From DATARH01 sp035550515 (GTDB taxonomy: Bacteria > Pseudomonadota > Alphaproteobacteria > ATCC43930 > CGMCC-115725): a stretch of 64,000 nt of DNA. This document shows, piece by piece, positions 36,510 to 44,919 of this stretch. The notes under the pieces were generated by a model. That model was not told the origin of the DNA, made no database searches, and saw only the letters and a list, made by a program, of their open reading frames with translations. The DNA lies in assembly GCA_035550515.1 (NCBI GenBank), contig DASZOZ010000069.1, positions 1-64,000 on the forward strand, read 5' to 3'. The first letter of the stretch is position 1. Each line of letters opens with the position of its first letter. The position numbers and the translations under genes are program-made.

Positions 36510-37493
36510 TCAAATCCCTAGCCGCGATAGATGCGCTTCCGGATAGCGCAAACCCTCGGCGGCGCCGGGAGCGAAGACGTGGTTCAGCGCGTCCTCGGTG
36601 TCGGCGTTGAGCTGGATGCCGGCGGCCGCCGCGTTCTGTTCGAGGTAGCGCACGTGACTGGTGCCGGCGATCGGCACGACGAAATCTTCCCGCGACAACA
36701 ACCAGGCCAGCGCGAGTTGCGCTGGGGTGCAGTCCAGCGCGGCGGCATGCGCCTTCAGCTCCTCGACGAGCTGGAGGTTGCGCCTGAGGTTGTCGCCCTG
36801 GAAGCGCGGCATGCGGCGGCGCGCGTCGCCGTCGCGCAGCGTGTCGAGCGTCGTCACGGTGCCGGTCAGGAAACCGCGGCCGAGCGGGCTGTAGGCGACA
36901 AAGCCGATGCCCAGCTCGCGGCACAGCGGCAGGATTTCCGTTTCGACATCGCGGCTCCACAGCGAGTATTCGATCTGCACCGCGGCGATCGGATGCACCT
37001 TGTGGGCACGGCGTAAGGTGTTCGCCCCCACCTCGCAGATGCCGAGATGCTTGATCTTGCCGGCAGCTCTCAGCTCGGCCATCGCACCGATGGTGTCCTC
37101 GATCGGCACGTCGGCGTCGACGCGGTGGATGTAATAGAGGTCGATCACCTCGGTCTTCAGCCGTTTCAGGCTCTTGTCGCAGCATTCCTTGACGTATTCC
37201 GGGCGGCCGTCGGCAAAGCGCGGGCCGCCTTGCAGCTGGACGTTGCCGAACTTGCTGGCGATCACGTAATCGTCGCGATGGCCGGCGACGGCTTCGGCGA
37301 TCAGCTCTTCGTTGCGGCCGTTGCCGTAGGCGTCCGAGCTGTCGAGAAAGTCGACGCCGAGCTCGCGCGCCCGCCGGATGGCGCGGAGCGATTCCGCATG
37401 GTCGGGCGCGCCGTAGAACGGCGTCATCGTCGCGCAGCCGAGCCCTACCGCACCGACTTCCAGCCCGCCGAGCCGTCGCTTCTGCATCGCCAT
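36510..37493 (-). CDS. Aldo/keto reductase
   Basis: 327 residues, start MAMQKRRLGGLEVGAVGLGC; the Met two codons in has GGAAGG at better spacing. TIM-barrel AKR: catalytic tetrad D-Y-K-H visible as FLDSSDAYGNG, ASKFGN and LYYIHRVD. NADPH-site text PIAGTSHVRYLEQNAAA. It reduces an aldehyde or ketone. The 122-nt gap to the LLM gene downstream is without a gene. Confidence 0.94.
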   Translation of the reverse strand: MAMQKRRLGGLEVGAVGLGCATMTPFYGAPDHAESLRAIRRARELGVDFLDSSDAYGNGRNEELIAEAVAGHRDDYVIASKFGNVQLQGGPRFADGRPEYVKECCDKSLKRLKTEVIDLYYIHRVDADVPIEDTIGAMAELRAAGKIKHLGICEVGANTLRRAHKVHPIAAVQIEYSLWSRDVETEILPLCRELGIGFVAYSPLGRGFLTGTVTTLDTLRDGDARRRMPRFQGDNLRRNLQLVEELKAHAAALDCTPAQLALAWLLSREDFVVPIAGTSHVRYLEQNAAAAGIQLNADTEDALNHVFAPGAAEGLRYPEAHLSRLGI

Positions 37494-37559
37494 CCCTTCC
37501 GCTTGCCGGCGCGCACAGTATGATCGCGACCAAGACCTGCCAAGAACGGAGACGCCCGA

Positions 37560-38108
37560 ATGCCGCGCTATGAACCGCAAGACCCCGCCAAGCTCGACGA
37601 TGAACAAAAGCGCGTCTGGGACGCCTGCGCCGCCGGGCCGCGCGGCGCGGTGCCGCCGCCGGTGCATGTCTGGCTCAAGAGCCCCGGGCTCGCCGACCAT
37701 GCGCACCAGCTCGGCGCGCATGTCCGGTTCGGCACGCCGTTCACGCCAAAGCAGACCGAGATCGCGATCCTCGTCACCGCGCGCTACTGGACGGCGCAGT
37801 TCGAATGGGCCGCGCATGTCCGGCTCGGCCTTCAGGCCGGGCTGTCGCAGGCGCAGATCGACGCGATCGCCGAACGCCGCACCCCCGAATTCGCCGATGC
37901 CGACGACCGGCTCGTCTACGAATTCGCGCATGCCTACTACCAGAACCACCGCGTCGGCGACGATGTCTACGAACGCGTGCGCGCCCGTTGGGGCGACAAG
38001 GGCGTGGTCGATCTGGCCGGGCTGATCGGCTACTACTCGTTTGTCTCGGTGACGCTGAACGTCTTCGCGGTGCCGACCCCGCCGGGCGCGAAACTGCTCG
38101 AAAAATAG
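37560..38108 (+). CDS. Carboxymuconolactone decarboxylase (CMD/AhpD-like) family protein
   Basis: 182 residues. The helical CMD core shows PFTPKQTEIAILVTARYWTAQFEWAAHVRLGLQAGL, but the CxxC of peroxidatic AhpD is absent (FEWAAH), so disulfide reductase activity is unlikely. The C-terminal half is longer than the minimal domain (DDRLVYEFAHAYYQNHRV, GVVDLAGLIGYYSFVSVTLNVF). It is divergent from the aldo/keto reductase with a 66-nt gap. SD ACGGAG precedes the start. Confidence 0.88.
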   Translation: MPRYEPQDPAKLDDEQKRVWDACAAGPRGAVPPPVHVWLKSPGLADHAHQLGAHVRFGTPFTPKQTEIAILVTARYWTAQFEWAAHVRLGLQAGLSQAQIDAIAERRTPEFADADDRLVYEFAHAYYQNHRVGDDVYERVRARWGDKGVVDLAGLIGYYSFVSVTLNVFAVPTPPGAKLLEK

Positions 38109-38135
38109 GATGGGTTGAGCGGCGCGAAACCCATC
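38109..38135. repeat. GATGGGTT-type palindromic repeat, unit A
   Basis: Arms gatgggtt / aacccatc around gagcggcgcga. With unit B at 38151 it fills the 68-nt gap between two convergent genes and could terminate both. Same unit at 47191. Confidence 0.65.
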
Positions 38136-38150
38136 AACGCATGACGCGAC

Positions 38151-38176
38151 GGTGGGTTACGCTGCGCTAACCCACC
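38151..38176. repeat. GGTGGGTTA-type palindromic repeat, unit B
   Basis: Arms ggtgggtta / taacccacc around cgctgcgc, ending exactly at the stop codon of the HpaB-like gene. Same unit at 47232 and, with changes, at 34211. Confidence 0.65.
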
Positions 38177-39706
38177 TTACGGCACCTCGCCGTGGGGCAG
38201 CGGCTTCGCCAGCATCTCCTTGATGCGGCCCTTCATCGCGTCCTGGTCGAAGCTGCGCAGCAGGTTGATGCGGTTGCGCGCCGGGTCGCCGCCGTGCCAG
38301 TACTCGTAGATGTCCTGGCGCAGCCCGAACGACGAGGCGGCGAGGTCGTGCGCCAGGCGGAACAGGCGCGACTTGTATTCGACATCGACGCCCTTCCCCT
38401 TCATGTACTTGTCGAGATAGGGGCGGATATCGGGGCTGGCGAGGTCGTTCTCGCTCGGCTGCATGATGATCCCCGAGGCGCAGATTTCGCGCAGGATTTC
38501 GACCATGCGGCCCGAGATCTGGGCGAACCAGATATGCATCTCGCGGCCCGGACCCAAGGTCCACTGCCCGCTCGAGGTCGGACGCGCCTCATGCTCGATG
38601 CCCTCCATCGCGTGCCGCCAGATCTCGCAATAGGTCGCCATCTCGCCAAGCTTGGCGGCGACCTCGCGGTATTCGACGACGCCGATCGCCTCGGCCACCA
38701 TCGTCGCCACCGCGGTCATCAGCCGCATGCGCACCTCGACCCGGCACAGATTGGCCCAGCCGAGAAAGTTGAACGGCACGCGATGACCGGCGGCGCCCAG
38801 CGTCTTCAGCATCGGGGTCGGGTCGTAGAGCATGAACAGCCGGTCCCACGGCACCAGCACCCGGTCGAAGAACAGCATGCAGTCCTGCTCGTCGAGCCGC
38901 TGCAACGGGTGGCCCCACGAGCCGAACCAGCGCGACACGGGCTCGCGCGCGAGGATCTTGAGCCCCGGCGTGTCGTTGGGGATGGCGAAGGCCAGCACGC
39001 AGCGCGGGTCGTTGCGCTGTGCGAAGGTCGCCGACAGCGAGACGTAGACTTCGTGGCTGTGCGGCGCGGCGGTCGAGAGCTGCTTGCCGCCGGTGATGAC
39101 GACGCCCTCGCCGGTCTCCTCGACCACGTGGAGCACGACCTCGGTGTCCTCGGCGACCTTGCGCTGCTCGTTCTGCGTCTGCTGCGAGCGGTCGACCTGC
39201 GGGTCGCCCAGCGCATGGGTCAGGAACAGGTCGTTGTCGCGGCAGTATTCGTAATATTTCTGCAGGTTCTCGCCGAAATCGCATTTCGGGTGCTTGACCG
39301 CGCTGTACTCGGGTTTCAGGTGCAGCGCCGACAGGATGTAGGGCGCCAGGATGTCGGGGCTGCGGCCGAGCTGGCCCCAGGTCAGCTCGTTCCACAACTC
39401 GCTGTTGCGGCGCTTTTTCCTGAGGTCTTCCGCCGAGCGCGGGAACAGCCAGCTCACCGAGATGCGGTTGCCGCTGTCGGGACAGATGCACGTCATCTCG
39501 TCGCGGTACCGCGTGTTCTGCAGGTCGTAGACCCGCGCGAGCTCGTGCACCATGTCCTTGAACGCCGGATGCGCCGTCACGTCGTCGACGCGGCGGCCGT
39601 CGATCCACACCGCGCGATCGTCCTTGAGGCTGGCGATGTAGCGCTCCCCGGTCATCGGCCCCGCGGCTTTGGGCGGTTCGGTCATCCTTGCGGCCGGCGC
39701 AGCCAT
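38177..39706 (-). CDS. 4-hydroxyphenylacetate 3-hydroxylase (HpaB) family flavoprotein
   Basis: 509 residues from the ATG 8 nt after GGGAG (MAAPAARMTEPPKAAGPMTG). Family text: GERYIASLKDDRAVWIDGRRVDDVTAHPAF, THALGDPQVDRS, VLHVVEETGEGVVITGGKQLSTAAPHSHEV and FFDRVLVPWDRLFML. These are FADH2-dependent monooxygenases of phenols, or dehydratases of the 4-hydroxybutyryl-CoA type. Clustered Cys/His Fe-S ligands of the dehydratase were not seen, so a monooxygenase is more likely. No flavin reductase gene is adjacent. Confidence 0.88.
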   Translation of the reverse strand: MAAPAARMTEPPKAAGPMTGERYIASLKDDRAVWIDGRRVDDVTAHPAFKDMVHELARVYDLQNTRYRDEMTCICPDSGNRISVSWLFPRSAEDLRKKRRNSELWNELTWGQLGRSPDILAPYILSALHLKPEYSAVKHPKCDFGENLQKYYEYCRDNDLFLTHALGDPQVDRSQQTQNEQRKVAEDTEVVLHVVEETGEGVVITGGKQLSTAAPHSHEVYVSLSATFAQRNDPRCVLAFAIPNDTPGLKILAREPVSRWFGSWGHPLQRLDEQDCMLFFDRVLVPWDRLFMLYDPTPMLKTLGAAGHRVPFNFLGWANLCRVEVRMRLMTAVATMVAEAIGVVEYREVAAKLGEMATYCEIWRHAMEGIEHEARPTSSGQWTLGPGREMHIWFAQISGRMVEILREICASGIIMQPSENDLASPDIRPYLDKYMKGKGVDVEYKSRLFRLAHDLAASSFGLRQDIYEYWHGGDPARNRINLLRSFDQDAMKGRIKEMLAKPLPHGEVP

Positions 39707-39809
39707 CGGCACATCTCCCGAATTGCGGTGCAGGATTGTTCGCCGTTTACGGCGCAAATGGCAATTCGGCTGTCGATCGAGTGCGCTCGCGCCTCCGCGC
39801 GAGGTTGCG

Positions 39810-39888
39810 GCACCGGCCCGCTCCCCCACCCGGCCACCCAACGACAGTATGCTGATTTGGGTGGCCGGGTGGGGGAGCGGACCGGTGC
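39810..39888. repeat. Large inverted repeat (32-bp arms) in the hpaB-like/queA intergenic region
   Basis: Arms 39810-39841 and 39857-39888 are complementary at 31 of 32 positions, around a 15-nt loop. The arm core is gctcccccacccggccaccc. It is the longest dyad in the window. It lies about 32 nt before queA, with a TATAAG hexamer between it and the start. It is likely a dispersed element (MITE- or REP-like). The 213-nt gap between the divergent genes contains no other feature. Confidence 0.8.
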
Positions 39889-39919
39889 GAACGCGCGTCG
39901 GCGCGTATAAGCTGCGCGG

Positions 39920-40993
39920 ATGCATCTCGACGATTTCGCCTTCGACCTGCCGCGCGAGCTGATCGCCGACCAGCCCGCCGAGCCGCGCGACGCGGCGCGG
40001 CTGCTGGTGGTGCCGGCATCGGGCGCAGTGGCGGACCGCCGCATCGCCGACCTGCCGGATTTATTGCGGCCGGGCGACCTCCTGGTATGCAACGACACCA
40101 AGGTGATCCCGGCGCGGCTGGTCGGCCGGCGCGGCGCGGCGACGGTCGAGATCACCTTGGCGCATGACCGGGGCGCCGGCTCCTGGCAGGCATACGCGAA
40201 GGGCGCGCGGCGGCTGCACCCGGGCGACCGCATCGCGTTCGCGGCGGATTTCGCCGCCGAGGTGGTCGCCAAGCAGCCGGACGGCGCGGTCGAGCTGCGT
40301 TTCGACCGCGAGGGCGAGGCCTTCGCCGCGGCGCTGGCGCGACACGGCGCCATGCCGCTGCCGCCCTACATCAAGCGGCCGCGCGGCGGTGATGCGCGCG
40401 ACCGCGAGGCTTACCAGACGATGTTCGCGCGCCACCCCGGCGCGGTCGCCGCGCCGACCGCGGGACTGCATTTCACGCCCTCTCTGGTCGAGCGCATCGA
40501 GGCGCGCGGCGTCGCGTGGGCGACGCTGACGCTGCATGTCGGACCGGGCACCTTCGTCCCGGTCAAGACCGACGACCCGCGCCAGCATCACATGCACGGC
40601 GAGTGGGGCGTCGTCTCGGCCGAAACCGCCGCCCGCATCCGCGCCGCCAAGGGGCGCGGCGGTCGTGTCGTCGCGATCGGCACGACCAGCCTGCGCCTGC
40701 TCGAAAGCGCCGCCGCGGACAGCGGTGAGGTGCAGGCTTTTGCCGGCGAGACGCGCCTGTTCATCCTGCCCGGCTATCGCTTCCGGGCAGTCGACCTGCT
40801 GCTGACCAACTTCCACCTGCCGCGGTCGACCTTGTTCATGCTGGTCGCGGCGCTGGCCGGGCTCGACCGGATGAAGGCCGCCTATGCGCATGCGGTCGCC
40901 GCCGGGTACCGGTTCTTCTCCTACGGCGATGCCTGCCTGATCGAACCGCACCCCCACCCCGGCCCTCCCCCGCCGGCGGGGAAAGGCCGATGA
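39920..40993 (+). CDS. queA: S-adenosylmethionine:tRNA ribosyltransferase-isomerase
   Basis: 357 residues. Motifs: FDLPRELIADQPAEPRDAARLL, GDLLVCNDTKVIPARL, GAVAAPTAGLHFTPSL, VGPGTFVPVKTDD, HGEWGVVS, FHLPRSTLFMLVAALAG and FFSYGDACLI. It transfers the ribose of SAM to preQ1 in tRNA, making epoxyqueuosine. The last about 16 residues (EPHPHPGPPPPAGKGR) are encoded by a palindromic repeat and are not family sequence. Its stop overlaps tgt by 4 nt (ATGA). First gene of a queA-tgt-queF-queG operon. Confidence 0.97.
   Translation: MHLDDFAFDLPRELIADQPAEPRDAARLLVVPASGAVADRRIADLPDLLRPGDLLVCNDTKVIPARLVGRRGAATVEITLAHDRGAGSWQAYAKGARRLHPGDRIAFAADFAAEVVAKQPDGAVELRFDREGEAFAAALARHGAMPLPPYIKRPRGGDARDREAYQTMFARHPGAVAAPTAGLHFTPSLVERIEARGVAWATLTLHVGPGTFVPVKTDDPRQHHMHGEWGVVSAETAARIRAAKGRGGRVVAIGTTSLRLLESAAADSGEVQAFAGETRLFILPGYRFRAVDLLLTNFHLPRSTLFMLVAALAGLDRMKAAYAHAVAAGYRFFSYGDACLIEPHPHPGPPPPAGKGR
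40961..40988. repeat. Palindrome encoding the queA C-terminus
   Basis: Central ccccgcc/ggcgggg with flanking ggcc arms, placed over the queA/tgt junction. It forms the tail of QueA and ends 2 nt before the tgt ATG, so it also sits over the tgt ribosome-binding region (ggggaaagg). Confidence 0.55.
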
Positions 40994-42075
40994 CGCTCGG
41001 CTTCGAGGTCACCGCGCGCGACGGCGCCGCACGATGCGGACGGCTGACGACGGCGCACGGCGTGGTCGATACGCCGACCTTTATGCCGGTCGGCACCGCG
41101 GCCACCGTAAAGGCCATGACCCCCGAGGGCGTCGCCGCGACCGGCGCGCGCATCCTGCTCGGCAATACCTATCATCTGATGCTGCGGCCGGGCGCGGAAC
41201 GCGTCGCGGCGCTGGGCGGATTGCACAAATTCATGAACTGGCCGCACGCGATCCTTACCGACAGCGGCGGGTTTCAGGTCATGTCACTGGCCGGGCTGCG
41301 GACGATCAGCGAGCACGGCGTCGCCTTCCGCTCGCATCTCGACGGCAGCCGCCATCTGCTGACGCCGGAGCGCTCGATCGAGATCCAGCGCCTGCTCGGC
41401 GCCGACATCACCATGACGCTCGACGAATGCACTCCCTTCCCCGCCGAGCGCGAGGCGGTCGAGCGCTCGATGGAACTGTCGATGCGCTGGGCCGAGCGCT
41501 CGCGGCGCGCCTTTGTCGAGCGCGGCGGGCACGGCGTTTTCGGCATCGTTCAGGGCGGAGTGCACGCCGATCTGCGCGAGCGCTCGGCACGGCGGGTCGT
41601 CGAGATCGGCTTCGACGGCCACGCGATCGGCGGGCTGGCGATCGGCGAAGGCCAGGAAACGACGTTCGCCATGGTCGAGGCGACGGTGCCGTTCCTGCCC
41701 GAGGACCGGCCGCGCTACCTGATGGGCGTCGGCAAGCCGGCCGACCTGGTCGGCGCGGTGAAGCGCGGCGTCGACATGTTCGATTGCGTGCTGCCGACCC
41801 GCTCGGGCCGCACCGCGCAAGCGTTCACCCGGCAGGGCACGCTCAACCTGCGCAACGCGCGACATGCCGACGACCCGGCGCCGCTCGACCCGGACTGCCG
41901 CTGCCCGGCTTGCACCGGGTTCAGCCGTGCCTATCTGCATCATCTTGTGAAAGCGGGTGAAATTCTTGCCGCGATGCTGCTGACCGCCCACAATCTGACC
42001 TATTACGCCGACCTGATGGCGGCGATGCGGAAGGCGATCATGAGCGGCACGCTGGCGGAGTTCGAAGCGCCGTGA
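40990..42075 (+). CDS. tgt: tRNA-guanine transglycosylase
   Basis: 361 residues. Catalytic Asp nucleophile in TDSGGFQVMSLA; zinc ligands C-x-C-x2-C-x25-H visible as DPDCRCPACTGFSRAYLHHLVKAGE. GGLAIGEGQETTFAMVEATVP and YLMGVGKP are family signatures. It swaps guanine-34 for preQ1 in GUN tRNAs. Overlaps queA by 4 nt and queF by 4 nt (GTGA). Confidence 0.98.
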   Translation: MTLGFEVTARDGAARCGRLTTAHGVVDTPTFMPVGTAATVKAMTPEGVAATGARILLGNTYHLMLRPGAERVAALGGLHKFMNWPHAILTDSGGFQVMSLAGLRTISEHGVAFRSHLDGSRHLLTPERSIEIQRLLGADITMTLDECTPFPAEREAVERSMELSMRWAERSRRAFVERGGHGVFGIVQGGVHADLRERSARRVVEIGFDGHAIGGLAIGEGQETTFAMVEATVPFLPEDRPRYLMGVGKPADLVGAVKRGVDMFDCVLPTRSGRTAQAFTRQGTLNLRNARHADDPAPLDPDCRCPACTGFSRAYLHHLVKAGEILAAMLLTAHNLTYYADLMAAMRKAIMSGTLAEFEAP

Positions 42076-42539
42076 CGGAGGCCCAGCGGCCGCCGGGCGT
42101 GACGCTGCTGGGACGGCGCACGCGGCTTCCCGCCTCGCCGGAAAAGGCGAAGCTCGAATGCGTGCCCAACCCGCATCCCGGCGTGCTCTACGCGGTGCGG
42201 TTCACCTGCCCGGAATTCACCGCGCTCTGTCCGCTGACCGGGCAGCCGGACTTCGCCCATCTCGTCATCGATTATGTGCCGCAGGATTCGCTGATCGAGA
42301 GCAAGTCGTTGAAACTGTTCCTCGGTTCGTTCCGCAACCACGGCGCGTTCCACGAGGACTGCACGCTGACCGTCGCCAGCCGGCTGATCGCGGCGATGGC
42401 GCCGAAATGGCTGCGCATCGGCGGCTACTGGTACCCGCGCGGCGGCATCCCGATCGACGTGTTCTACCAGACCGGCGAGATGCCGGCGGCGTTGTACCTG
42501 CCAGATGCCGGGGTCGCCCCCTATCGCGGGCGCGGATAG
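42072..42539 (+). CDS. queF: NADPH-dependent 7-cyano-7-deazaguanine reductase
   Basis: 155 residues from a GTG overlapping the tgt stop. Unimodular (YkvM) QueF: catalytic Cys in FTCPEFTALCPLTGQPD and the SKSLKLFLGSFRNHGAFHEDC motif. It reduces preQ0 to preQ1, the base used by Tgt. Followed after 2 nt by queG. Confidence 0.97.
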   Translation: MTEAQRPPGVTLLGRRTRLPASPEKAKLECVPNPHPGVLYAVRFTCPEFTALCPLTGQPDFAHLVIDYVPQDSLIESKSLKLFLGSFRNHGAFHEDCTLTVASRLIAAMAPKWLRIGGYWYPRGGIPIDVFYQTGEMPAALYLPDAGVAPYRGRG

Positions 42540-42541
42540 GC

Positions 42542-43687
42542 ATGAGCGCGGCAATCCGCGAGGCGATCCGCGCGCAGGCGCTGGCGTACGGGTTCGATGC
42601 GGTCGGCTTCGCCGGCGCCAAACTCACCGCCGGGGCGCGCGCCGGCCTCGCCGAGTTTCTCGCGCGTGGTTATCACGGCGAGATGGGCTGGATGACGGCG
42701 CGCGCCGAACAGCGCGGCGACCCGCAGGCGCTATGGCCGGAGGCGAAGACCGTCGTCGTCCTCGGGATGAATTACGGCGCCGCGATCGAGCCGGTCGACA
42801 GCGACAGCGGGATCGTCTCGATCTACGCGCGCGGCCGCGACTACCACGACACCGTCAAGAAGCGGCTGAAAGCGCTGGCCCGGTGGATCGCCGAACGCTG
42901 GCCGGGGGAACTGAAGGTGTTTGTCGACACCGCGCCGGTCATGGAAAAGCCGCTCGCCCAGCAGGCGGGTCTCGGCTGGCAAGGCAAGCACACCAACCTG
43001 GTGTCGCGCGACTTCGGCTCCTGGCTGTTTCTCGGCGAAATCTATCTGAGCCTGGCGCTCGACGCCGACACGGCGGAGAGCGACCATTGCGGCTCGTGCC
43101 GCGCCTGTCTCGACGCCTGTCCGACGCACGCGTTCCCCGCGCCCTACCGGCTCGATGCGCGGCGCTGCATCTCGTATCTGACGATCGAGCACAAAGGCAT
43201 GATCCCGGCCGCGCTGCGGCCGCTGATCGGCAACCGCATCTATGGCTGCGACGACTGCCTCGCGGCCTGCCCCTGGAACAAATACGCGCGCGCCGCCGCC
43301 GAACCCGATTTCCTGCCGCGCGCCGAGCTGACCGCACCGCGCCTCGCCGCGTTGGCCCGGCTCGATGACGCCGCCTTTCGCCGCATGTTCGCCGGCACCT
43401 CGATCAAGCGCATCGGCCGCGACCGCTTCCTGCGCAACGTGCTGACCGCGATCGGCAACAGCGGCGACCCCGCGCTGGCGGAGACGGCGCAGGCGCTGCT
43501 GGACGACGCTTCGCCTTTGGTGCGGGCGGCGGCGGTGTGGGCGTTTGCGCGGTTGGCCGACGACATGACCACCGCAGGCGAGCGGAACGACCGCTTGCGG
43601 CGCGAAACGGACCCGATTGTTCGCGAAGAATGGCTGCGGCCGACCGATCCTCGTCATGCCAGTGAAGGCCGTGTCCCGGGCTGCTGA
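42542..43687 (+). CDS. queG: Epoxyqueuosine reductase
   Basis: 381 residues. N-terminal cobalamin-binding region (YGFDAVGFAGAKLTA, MGWMTARAEQR, GMNYGAAIEP), VFVDTAPVMEKPLAQQAGLGWQGKHTNLV, then two [4Fe-4S] motifs (CGSCRACLDACPTHAF and CDDCLAACPWNKYA). A C-terminal HEAT-like tail follows (LRNVLTAIGNSGDPALAETAQALLDD). It reduces epoxyqueuosine to queuosine in tRNA. The last residues (EGRVPGC) run into a palindrome at 43695. Last gene of the operon; convergent with minE. Confidence 0.96.
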   Translation: MSAAIREAIRAQALAYGFDAVGFAGAKLTAGARAGLAEFLARGYHGEMGWMTARAEQRGDPQALWPEAKTVVVLGMNYGAAIEPVDSDSGIVSIYARGRDYHDTVKKRLKALARWIAERWPGELKVFVDTAPVMEKPLAQQAGLGWQGKHTNLVSRDFGSWLFLGEIYLSLALDADTAESDHCGSCRACLDACPTHAFPAPYRLDARRCISYLTIEHKGMIPAALRPLIGNRIYGCDDCLAACPWNKYARAAAEPDFLPRAELTAPRLAALARLDDAAFRRMFAGTSIKRIGRDRFLRNVLTAIGNSGDPALAETAQALLDDASPLVRAAAVWAFARLADDMTTAGERNDRLRRETDPIVREEWLRPTDPRHASEGRVPGC

Positions 43688-43694
43688 AGCGTGG

Positions 43695-43714
43695 GTCCCG
43701 GCCTTCGCCGGGAC
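43695..43714. repeat. REP-like palindrome between convergent queG and minE
   Basis: Arms gtcccggc / gccgggac around cttc, the same unit as at 19807. It lies between two convergent gene ends and could act as a terminator hairpin. Confidence 0.6.
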
Positions 43715-43723
43715 GGCGGGAGG

Positions 43724-44020
43724 CTACACCGCGGCGCTGAGCGCGGGGCCGGAGCCGCCTTTTTTGAGCTTGCCGCCCTCGATCTCGATGTTGATCTCGA
43801 GCGTCGAGGTGTCGCCGGAGGCGCCGAGGGTCACCCGGATGCCCTCGTCGCTGATCTCGACATAGCGGCCGACCACGGCGAGCAGCTCTTTTTGCAGGAC
43901 CGGCAGGAAATCGGGCGCCCGGTTGCTCGCGCGCTCGTGCGCGAGCACGATCTTGAGGCGTTCCTTGGCGATCGAGGCGCTGGTCGGCTTCGACCGGAAC
44001 AGTGAACGGAGGAACCCCAT
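43724..44020 (-). CDS. minE: Cell division topological specificity factor MinE
   Basis: 98 residues. N-terminal amphipathic membrane-binding segment MGFLRSLFRSKPTSASIAKERLKIVLAHER (anti-MinCD region) and C-terminal dimerisation domain (LLAVVGRYVEISDEGIRVTLG, STLEINIEI). It stimulates MinD ATPase and sets oscillation of the Min system. ACGGAGG precedes the start; 6 nt after minD. Confidence 0.95.
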   Translation of the reverse strand: MGFLRSLFRSKPTSASIAKERLKIVLAHERASNRAPDFLPVLQKELLAVVGRYVEISDEGIRVTLGASGDTSTLEINIEIEGGKLKKGGSGPALSAAV

Positions 44021-44026
44021 CGCGCG

Positions 44027-44842
44027 CTACGCCCTGCCAAACAATGCCCGGAAAAAGCTGCGCCGCTCGGCCTTGAGAAAGCGCATCTCGCGCTGCTCGC
44101 CGAGGAACCGCGCGACCGCGTCGACATAGGCCCGGCCCGCGGGGCTCTCCTCGTCGAACACCACCGGCGTGCCGGTATTCGACGCCCGCAGCACCGACTC
44201 CGATTCCGGGATCACGCCGAGCAGCGGGATCGACAAAATCTCCTTCACGTCGTCGACCGCCAGCATCTCCCCCTTGGCGACGCGGGCCGGATCGTAGCGG
44301 GTCAGCAGCAGATGCACGTCGACCGGCGGCTCGTTGCGTTCGGCGCGCCGCGATTTCGACGCGAGGATGCCGATGATCCGGTCGCTGTCGCGCACCGAGG
44401 AGACTTCCGGATTGGTCACGATGACGGCGCTGTCGGCGAAATACAGCGCGGTGATCGCGCCGTGCTCGATGCCCGCCGGGCTGTCGCAGACGATGTATTC
44501 GAACTGCTGCTTCAGCTCCTCCATCACCCGTTCGACGCCCTCGCGCTTCAGGGCGTTCTTGTCGCGCGTCTGCGAGGTCGGGAAGATGAACAAATTGTCG
44601 TGCCGCTTGTCCTTGATCAGCGCCTGGTTGAGGTTGGCGTCGCCGTTGATGACGTTGATGAAATCGAACACCACGCGGCGCTCGCACCCCATCACCAGGT
44701 CGAGGTTCCTCAGGCCGACGTCGAAATCGATCACGACGGTCTTATGGCCCCGCAGCGCCAGGCCGGCGGCGAACGCGGCCGATGTCGTCGTCTTCCCGAC
44801 GCCACCCTTGCCGGACGTGACCACAATTACCTTCGCCAACAT
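44027..44842 (-). CDS. minD: Septum site-determining ATPase MinD
   Basis: 271 residues. Deviant Walker A VVTSGKGGVGKTTTSAAFAAGLA, switch regions VIDFDVGLRNLDLVMGCERRVVFD and VCDSPAGIEHGA, and a C-terminal amphipathic helix (RFLKAERRSFFRALFG) for membrane binding. With MinC it forms the polar division inhibitor. Between minC and minE on the same strand; the 77-nt gap to minC has GGGAGG before the start. Confidence 0.97.
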   Translation of the reverse strand: MLAKVIVVTSGKGGVGKTTTSAAFAAGLALRGHKTVVIDFDVGLRNLDLVMGCERRVVFDFINVINGDANLNQALIKDKRHDNLFIFPTSQTRDKNALKREGVERVMEELKQQFEYIVCDSPAGIEHGAITALYFADSAVIVTNPEVSSVRDSDRIIGILASKSRRAERNEPPVDVHLLLTRYDPARVAKGEMLAVDDVKEILSIPLLGVIPESESVLRASNTGTPVVFDEESPAGRAYVDAVARFLGEQREMRFLKAERRSFFRALFGRA

Positions 44843-44919
44843 GGCCTCCCCTCAGGCCCTACGCAGCCGGCGCAATTCTTGTTCCCGACAGCCGATCGGC
44901 TGTCCCCGCTAGATGAGCG

